From Opitutaceae bacterium (GTDB lineage: Bacteria > Verrucomicrobiota > Verrucomicrobiia > Opitutales > Opitutaceae), in assembly GCA_005786775.1 (NCBI GenBank), contig SYDD01000181.1:1-10545 (forward strand): DNA of 10,545 nucleotides, read 5' to 3'. Positions 7,424 to 10,545 of the stretch are shown here, one piece after another. The notes under the pieces were generated by a model. It was not told where the DNA came from and made no database searches. It worked only from the letters and a program-made list of their open reading frames with translations. Numbering within the stretch: the stretch's first letter is position 1; each line of letters starts with the position of its first letter. The position numbers and the translations under genes are program-made.

Positions 7424-8920
7424 ATGAACCACTGGACCCGCAAGGAATTCCTCAAGACCTCCCTCGCCGGCGGTGCCGCGCTCGCCGGCACCCGGCTTTA
7501 CGGCCAGGCCGCCCCCGCCGCCGGCAGCGCCAACGGCGACCTCCGCGTCGCCGTCGTCGGCCTCCGCTCCCAGGGCCGCGGCCATATGATGGACCACGCC
7601 ACCAAGCTGAAGGGCTCCCGGCTGGTCGCCATCTGCGACGTCGACTCCGAGGTGCTCGGCCGCCGCAAGGACGATTGCGAGAAGGCCGGGGTGAAACCGG
7701 CGACCTTCACCGACTACCGGAAGCTGCTCGAGAGCAAGGACATCGACGCCGTCGTCCTCGCCTCGCCCAACCACCAGCATTCCTTGCAGACGATCTGGGC
7801 CCTCCAGGCCGGCAAGGACGTGTACGTCGAGAAGCCGCTCTCCCATAACGTCTGGGAAGGCCGCCAGGCCGTCGAGGCCGCCCGCAAGCACAGCAAGAAC
7901 ATCGTCTTCGCCGGCACGCAGAACCGCTCCTCGGAGGACATTTATGACGCCATCGACTTCGTGAAGTCGGGCCAGATCGGCCGTATCCTCTGGGCCCGCG
8001 GACTCTGCTACAAGACCCGCGACAGCATCGGCCAGACCCAGGGCGCCCAGAAGGTGCCGGACTCGATCAACTACGACCTCTGGACCGGCCCGGCCGACCT
8101 GACCCCGCCCCGCCGCAACTCGAAGTCGAACGGTACCGTGCACTACGACTGGCACTGGTTCTGGAACTGCGGCGGCGGCGACATCACCAACCAAGGTATC
8201 CACCAGATGGACGTCGCTCGCTGGTTCCTTGGCGAGCCCGGCCTGCCCTCGACCGTGATGAGCTTCGGCGGCCGCTTCGGTTACCGCGACGACGCCGAGA
8301 CCCCCAACACGCTGGTCTCCGTTTTTGGCTACGCCAAGGCTCCGCTGATCTTCGAGGTCCGCGGCCTCCCGATGAAGGCCGGGATGCGCGCGATGGACAA
8401 GTTCCTCGGCACCGACGTCGGCGTCGTGGTGCAGTGCGAGAAGGGTTACGTGACCATCGGCTCCAATGGCGGCGCGCTGGTCTACGGCGACGACAAGAAG
8501 GTGCTCCAGAAGTTCGCCAAGAACACCCTCGGCCAGCACCGCGCGGCGTTCGTCACGGCCGCCCAGACCCGCAAGGTCGTCCGCTCCACCATCGAGGAGT
8601 GCCATTATTCCTCCGCGCTCTGCCACCTGGGCAACGTCTCGTACCTGCTCGGCGCCGAGAAGAGCAACGCCGAGCTGGCCGAGGCCATCAAGGGCGACAA
8701 GAACACGCAGGACTCCTACAACCGGATGCTCGAGCACCTGAAGGCCAACAACGTGGACACCGCGGGCACCAAGACCGTGGTCGGCCCGCAGCTGGTCCTC
8801 GACGGAAAGACCGAGCAGTTCACCGGTCCGAACGCCGCCGTGGCGGCGGCGGCCAACAAGAACCCGTTGCTGAAGCGTGCCGGCCGCGGCGCCTTCGCCA
8901 TCCCGGTGTTCAAGGCCTGA
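7424..8920 (+). CDS. Exported Gfo/Idh/MocA family oxidoreductase
   Basis: NAD(P)-dependent oxidoreductase acting on a sugar or cyclitol, probably outside the cytoplasm; 498 aa. The N-terminus has a Tat-like leader TRKEFLKTS (5-13) with Arg-Lys in place of Arg-Arg. An Ala/Gly-rich segment follows, ending near 27-35. The Rossmann domain starts RVAVVGLRSQGRGH (41-54). EKP at 136-138 carries the expected Lys137, and GGGDITNQGIHQ (250-261) supplies the putative catalytic Asp253/His260 region of the C-terminal alpha/beta domain. It is longer than the 330-400 aa of plain family members, with an extra C-terminal tail of about 100 residues rich in Ala, Asn and Lys. The ATG at 7424 is preferred over a GTG at 7319 because the leader begins there; the upstream sequence is pyrimidine-rich with no Shine-Dalgarno. 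Tat-exported relatives include NAD-dependent glycosidases (GH109), so a hydrolytic rather than redox role is possible. It is transcribed alone and ends at a strong terminator. Confidence 0.93.
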   Translation: MNHWTRKEFLKTSLAGGAALAGTRLYGQAAPAAGSANGDLRVAVVGLRSQGRGHMMDHATKLKGSRLVAICDVDSEVLGRRKDDCEKAGVKPATFTDYRKLLESKDIDAVVLASPNHQHSLQTIWALQAGKDVYVEKPLSHNVWEGRQAVEAARKHSKNIVFAGTQNRSSEDIYDAIDFVKSGQIGRILWARGLCYKTRDSIGQTQGAQKVPDSINYDLWTGPADLTPPRRNSKSNGTVHYDWHWFWNCGGGDITNQGIHQMDVARWFLGEPGLPSTVMSFGGRFGYRDDAETPNTLVSVFGYAKAPLIFEVRGLPMKAGMRAMDKFLGTDVGVVVQCEKGYVTIGSNGGALVYGDDKKVLQKFAKNTLGQHRAAFVTAAQTRKVVRSTIEECHYSSALCHLGNVSYLLGAEKSNAELAEAIKGDKNTQDSYNRMLEHLKANNVDTAGTKTVVGPQLVLDGKTEQFTGPNAAVAAAANKNPLLKRAGRGAFAIPVFKA

Positions 8921-8940
8921 GCCGCCGGGCTCCCCATCCG

Positions 8941-8973
8941 AGGCCCGTGCCCCCCCGGGGGGCCGGGCCTTTT
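8941..8973 (+). terminator. Rho-independent terminator of the Gfo/Idh/MocA gene
   Basis: AGGCCCG (8941-8947) pairs perfectly with CGGGCCT (8964-8970). The inner C-run and G-run extend the stem after one unpaired T (8948). Four T residues (8970-8973) follow on the plus strand. It starts 20 bp after the stop codon. There is no A-tract on the left side, so it should not serve the convergent sulfatase gene. Confidence 0.82.
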
Positions 8974-9009
8974 CTCTGGGGTGCCGGCAGGAGCCGCGCC
9001 GCCGGGGGA

Positions 9010-10545
9010 TCAGTCCCCGGCCTTGGCCTTCTTCCTGCCCTTGCCTGCGTCTCCCGGCAACGGCCCGGAAAATGGGGGACGCTCGAAGGTAAGGCCGTCG
9101 CCCGTCACGCGCGGATCGCCGGCGGCGGTCAATTCCCGCATCAGCCGCGCGGCTAGCTCGGCCTTGGCGGCGGCGTGCGCGGGATCGGCGGCGACGTTGC
9201 GAATCTGGTCCGGGTCGCGGCGCAGGTCGTAAAGCTCCTCCGCCGGGCGCGGGCCGAACGCGTGGTCGAAATGCCACTTCCAGCGCGGGTCTTCGCGGTT
9301 CCGAATGAGCCAAGCCTTGGTCGGGCTGCCGTCCATATCGGCGTAGCCGACGCGGGTCTCCTCGGCGAGGGTGTCCGCCGCGAGCACCGCCGGCTGCAGG
9401 GCGTCCTTCGCATCGCCCATCGGCATCCGGTCGGCCGCGAAGTTGCGGATGTACACGTAATCCTTGGTGCGGAGCGCGCGCATCGGGTAGGGCAGGTAGC
9501 CCTCGCGCGCGTTCTCCACGTGGCGCTCCCGGCCGGTGATCACCCAGGTGCGGGTCGGATCCACCTGGCCTTCGCGGTCCGAGCGCAGGACGCCGAGCAG
9601 CGAGCGGCCGTAGAGGCCGGCGGGCGGGGTGACGCCGCCGATCTCCATGAAGGTGGGGGCCAGGTCGGGCAGGCAGACGAAGTCGTCCACCACCCGGCCC
9701 GGGCGGGCGCCGGGGACGCGGGCGATGAGCGACACCGCGGTGCCGTGGTCGTACAGGTTGCACTTGCCGGAGGGGACGCCCGGCATCCCATGGTCGCCGC
9801 TGACGATGATCAGCGTCCGCTCCAGCTCGCCGGTGGCCTCGAGGCGTTCGCGCAGCACCCCGAGGTAGGCGTCGACCGCCTGGCACTCACCGAGGTAATC
9901 GGCGACGTCCTCGCGCACCTCGGGGACGTCCGGGAGGAAGGCGGGCAGGCGGCCGCGGAGGCGTTCCGGGTCGATGCCCCAGAGGGCGAGGCCGGAGCCA
10001 CGGACCCACTTGCGGTGCGTGGTGGTGGTGCCGAAGAAGTAGTGCCAGGGCTGGCCGGGTTTCCGGTCGGCGAGGAAGGCGTCGAAGTTGCCCCGCACTT
10101 GGGCGAGGAGCTCGGCCCGGGCGGCGGCGAGGGGCTGGCCCTTGGCGACGCGGGCGGTGACTTCCTCGGAGAAATTGTTGGGCGCGCGGCCGGCCTGCTC
10201 GTAGGCGTGCCGCTGCTCGCCGAAGGGCGCGTCCGCGGGCGTACCGGGGCTCCACACCTTGTAACTCTTGCCGATGTGGTAGCCGGCGTCGCGCAGCCGC
10301 AGCGGAAAGCTCGGGATCGCGGGGTCCCACACGGCGCCCTGCAAAATTGCGCCGCGGCCGGTGTTGAAGAAGTAACGTCCCGAGAGGAGCGAGCTGCGGC
10401 AGGGAGTGCAGGAGGGGGCGTTGACGAACGCGTGGCGGAAGAGGACGCCCTCGCGGGCGAGTCGGTCGACGTTCGGCGTGGCGATGACGTCGTTCACGGT
10501 CGGCCGGCCGTCGGCCTTCGCGTAGGCGGAGGCGTAGCGGCCCCA
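9010..10545 (-). CDS. Cys-type sulfatase (type I, formylglycine), N-terminus outside window
   Basis: Predicted sulfatase that removes sulfate esters or N-sulfate from a glycan; family members are usually exported. The reading frame stays open to the window edge (511 visible codons; first visible residues WGRYASAYA). The signal peptide and first metal-binding Asp pair are therefore not seen. An internal GTG at 10497 is not the start. The formylglycine signature is SCTPCRSSLLSGR, with catalytic Cys at visible residue 46 (codon 10410-10408) and the CxPxR core intact. GRGAILQGAVWD follows. HYFFGTTTTHRKW and SGDHGMPG (Asp251, His252 visible numbering) supply further active-site and metal residues. 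KCNLYDHG is the late Lys/His segment. The C-terminus ends in a Lys-rich tail, GKGRKKAKAGD. From memory the closest relatives are planctomycete sulfatases annotated as heparan N-sulfatase-like; the substrate is unproven. It is convergent with the oxidoreductase gene, 89 bp apart. Confidence 0.93.
   Translation of the reverse strand, partial: WGRYASAYAKADGRPTVNDVIATPNVDRLAREGVLFRHAFVNAPSCTPCRSSLLSGRYFFNTGRGAILQGAVWDPAIPSFPLRLRDAGYHIGKSYKVWSPGTPADAPFGEQRHAYEQAGRAPNNFSEEVTARVAKGQPLAAARAELLAQVRGNFDAFLADRKPGQPWHYFFGTTTTHRKWVRGSGLALWGIDPERLRGRLPAFLPDVPEVREDVADYLGECQAVDAYLGVLRERLEATGELERTLIIVSGDHGMPGVPSGKCNLYDHGTAVSLIARVPGARPGRVVDDFVCLPDLAPTFMEIGGVTPPAGLYGRSLLGVLRSDREGQVDPTRTWVITGRERHVENAREGYLPYPMRALRTKDYVYIRNFAADRMPMGDAKDALQPAVLAADTLAEETRVGYADMDGSPTKAWLIRNREDPRWKWHFDHAFGPRPAEELYDLRRDPDQIRNVAADPAHAAAKAELAARLMRELTAAGDPRVTGDGLTFERPPFSGPLPGDAGKGRKKAKAGD

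Noticed and set aside
7201..7491. A 97-codon N-terminal extension of the nucleotidyltransferase frame
   Set aside because: It is open, but it lies before the conserved first strand, is low-complexity, and would overlap the start of the divergent gene. The ATG at 7200 fits the family.
7187..9886. An 899-codon open frame on the minus strand
   Set aside because: It runs antisense across the Gfo/Idh/MocA gene and out of frame through part of the sulfatase. Its composition is Arg/Gly/Pro-rich in one part and Val/Ala/Asp-rich in another, as expected of shadow frames in high-GC DNA. It shows no domain.
9010..10497. Sulfatase starting at the GTG at 10497
   Set aside because: The frame stays open and encodes sulfatase-like residues up to the window edge, so the real start lies beyond position 10545.

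Overview
This is a GC-rich (roughly 70% by eye) bacterial chromosomal segment with six protein-coding genes, no RNA genes, no mobile elements and no CRISPR array. The gene content suggests a member of the Verrucomicrobiota/Planctomycetota group, most plausibly an Opitutus-like verrucomicrobium. The clues are a Tat-type Gfo/Idh/MocA oxidoreductase, a Cys-type sulfatase of a kind common in planctomycetes, a secreted parallel beta-helix protein, and start codons without Shine-Dalgarno motifs. The taxon is an inference from family resemblance and composition, not proven by any marker gene.

Layout: positions 28-7200 carry four genes on the minus strand, read from right to left. They are a small sugar-phosphate nucleotidyltransferase (6481-7200), a secreted right-handed beta-helix protein (4996-6426), a secreted protein with two cadherin/Ig-like repeats and a vWA-like domain (2947-4836), and a two-lobed M16 zinc protease of the PqqL type (28-2883). 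Gaps are 54, 159 and 63 bp with no convincing internal terminator, so they could be one transcript. A possible terminator overlaps the stop codon of the protease. A 223-bp divergent intergenic region (7201-7423) separates them from a plus-strand exported Gfo/Idh/MocA oxidoreductase (7424-8920). That gene ends at a good intrinsic terminator (8941-8973). A convergent sulfatase (9010-10545, minus) runs off the right edge and lacks its N-terminus here.

Five of the six proteins look exported, by signal peptide, Tat-like leader or family habit. The beta-helix protein, sulfatase and oxidoreductase fit extracytoplasmic processing of (sulfated) polysaccharides. The vWA-repeat protein and M16 protease look like periplasmic or surface functions. 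The nucleotidyltransferase would activate a sugar phosphate for glycan synthesis. The link between these jobs is inferred from proximity only. I see no clearly novel defence or mobile system. The best leads are the vWA protein with an altered metal-site residue, the orphan beta-helix protein, and the regulatory DNA around the starts.
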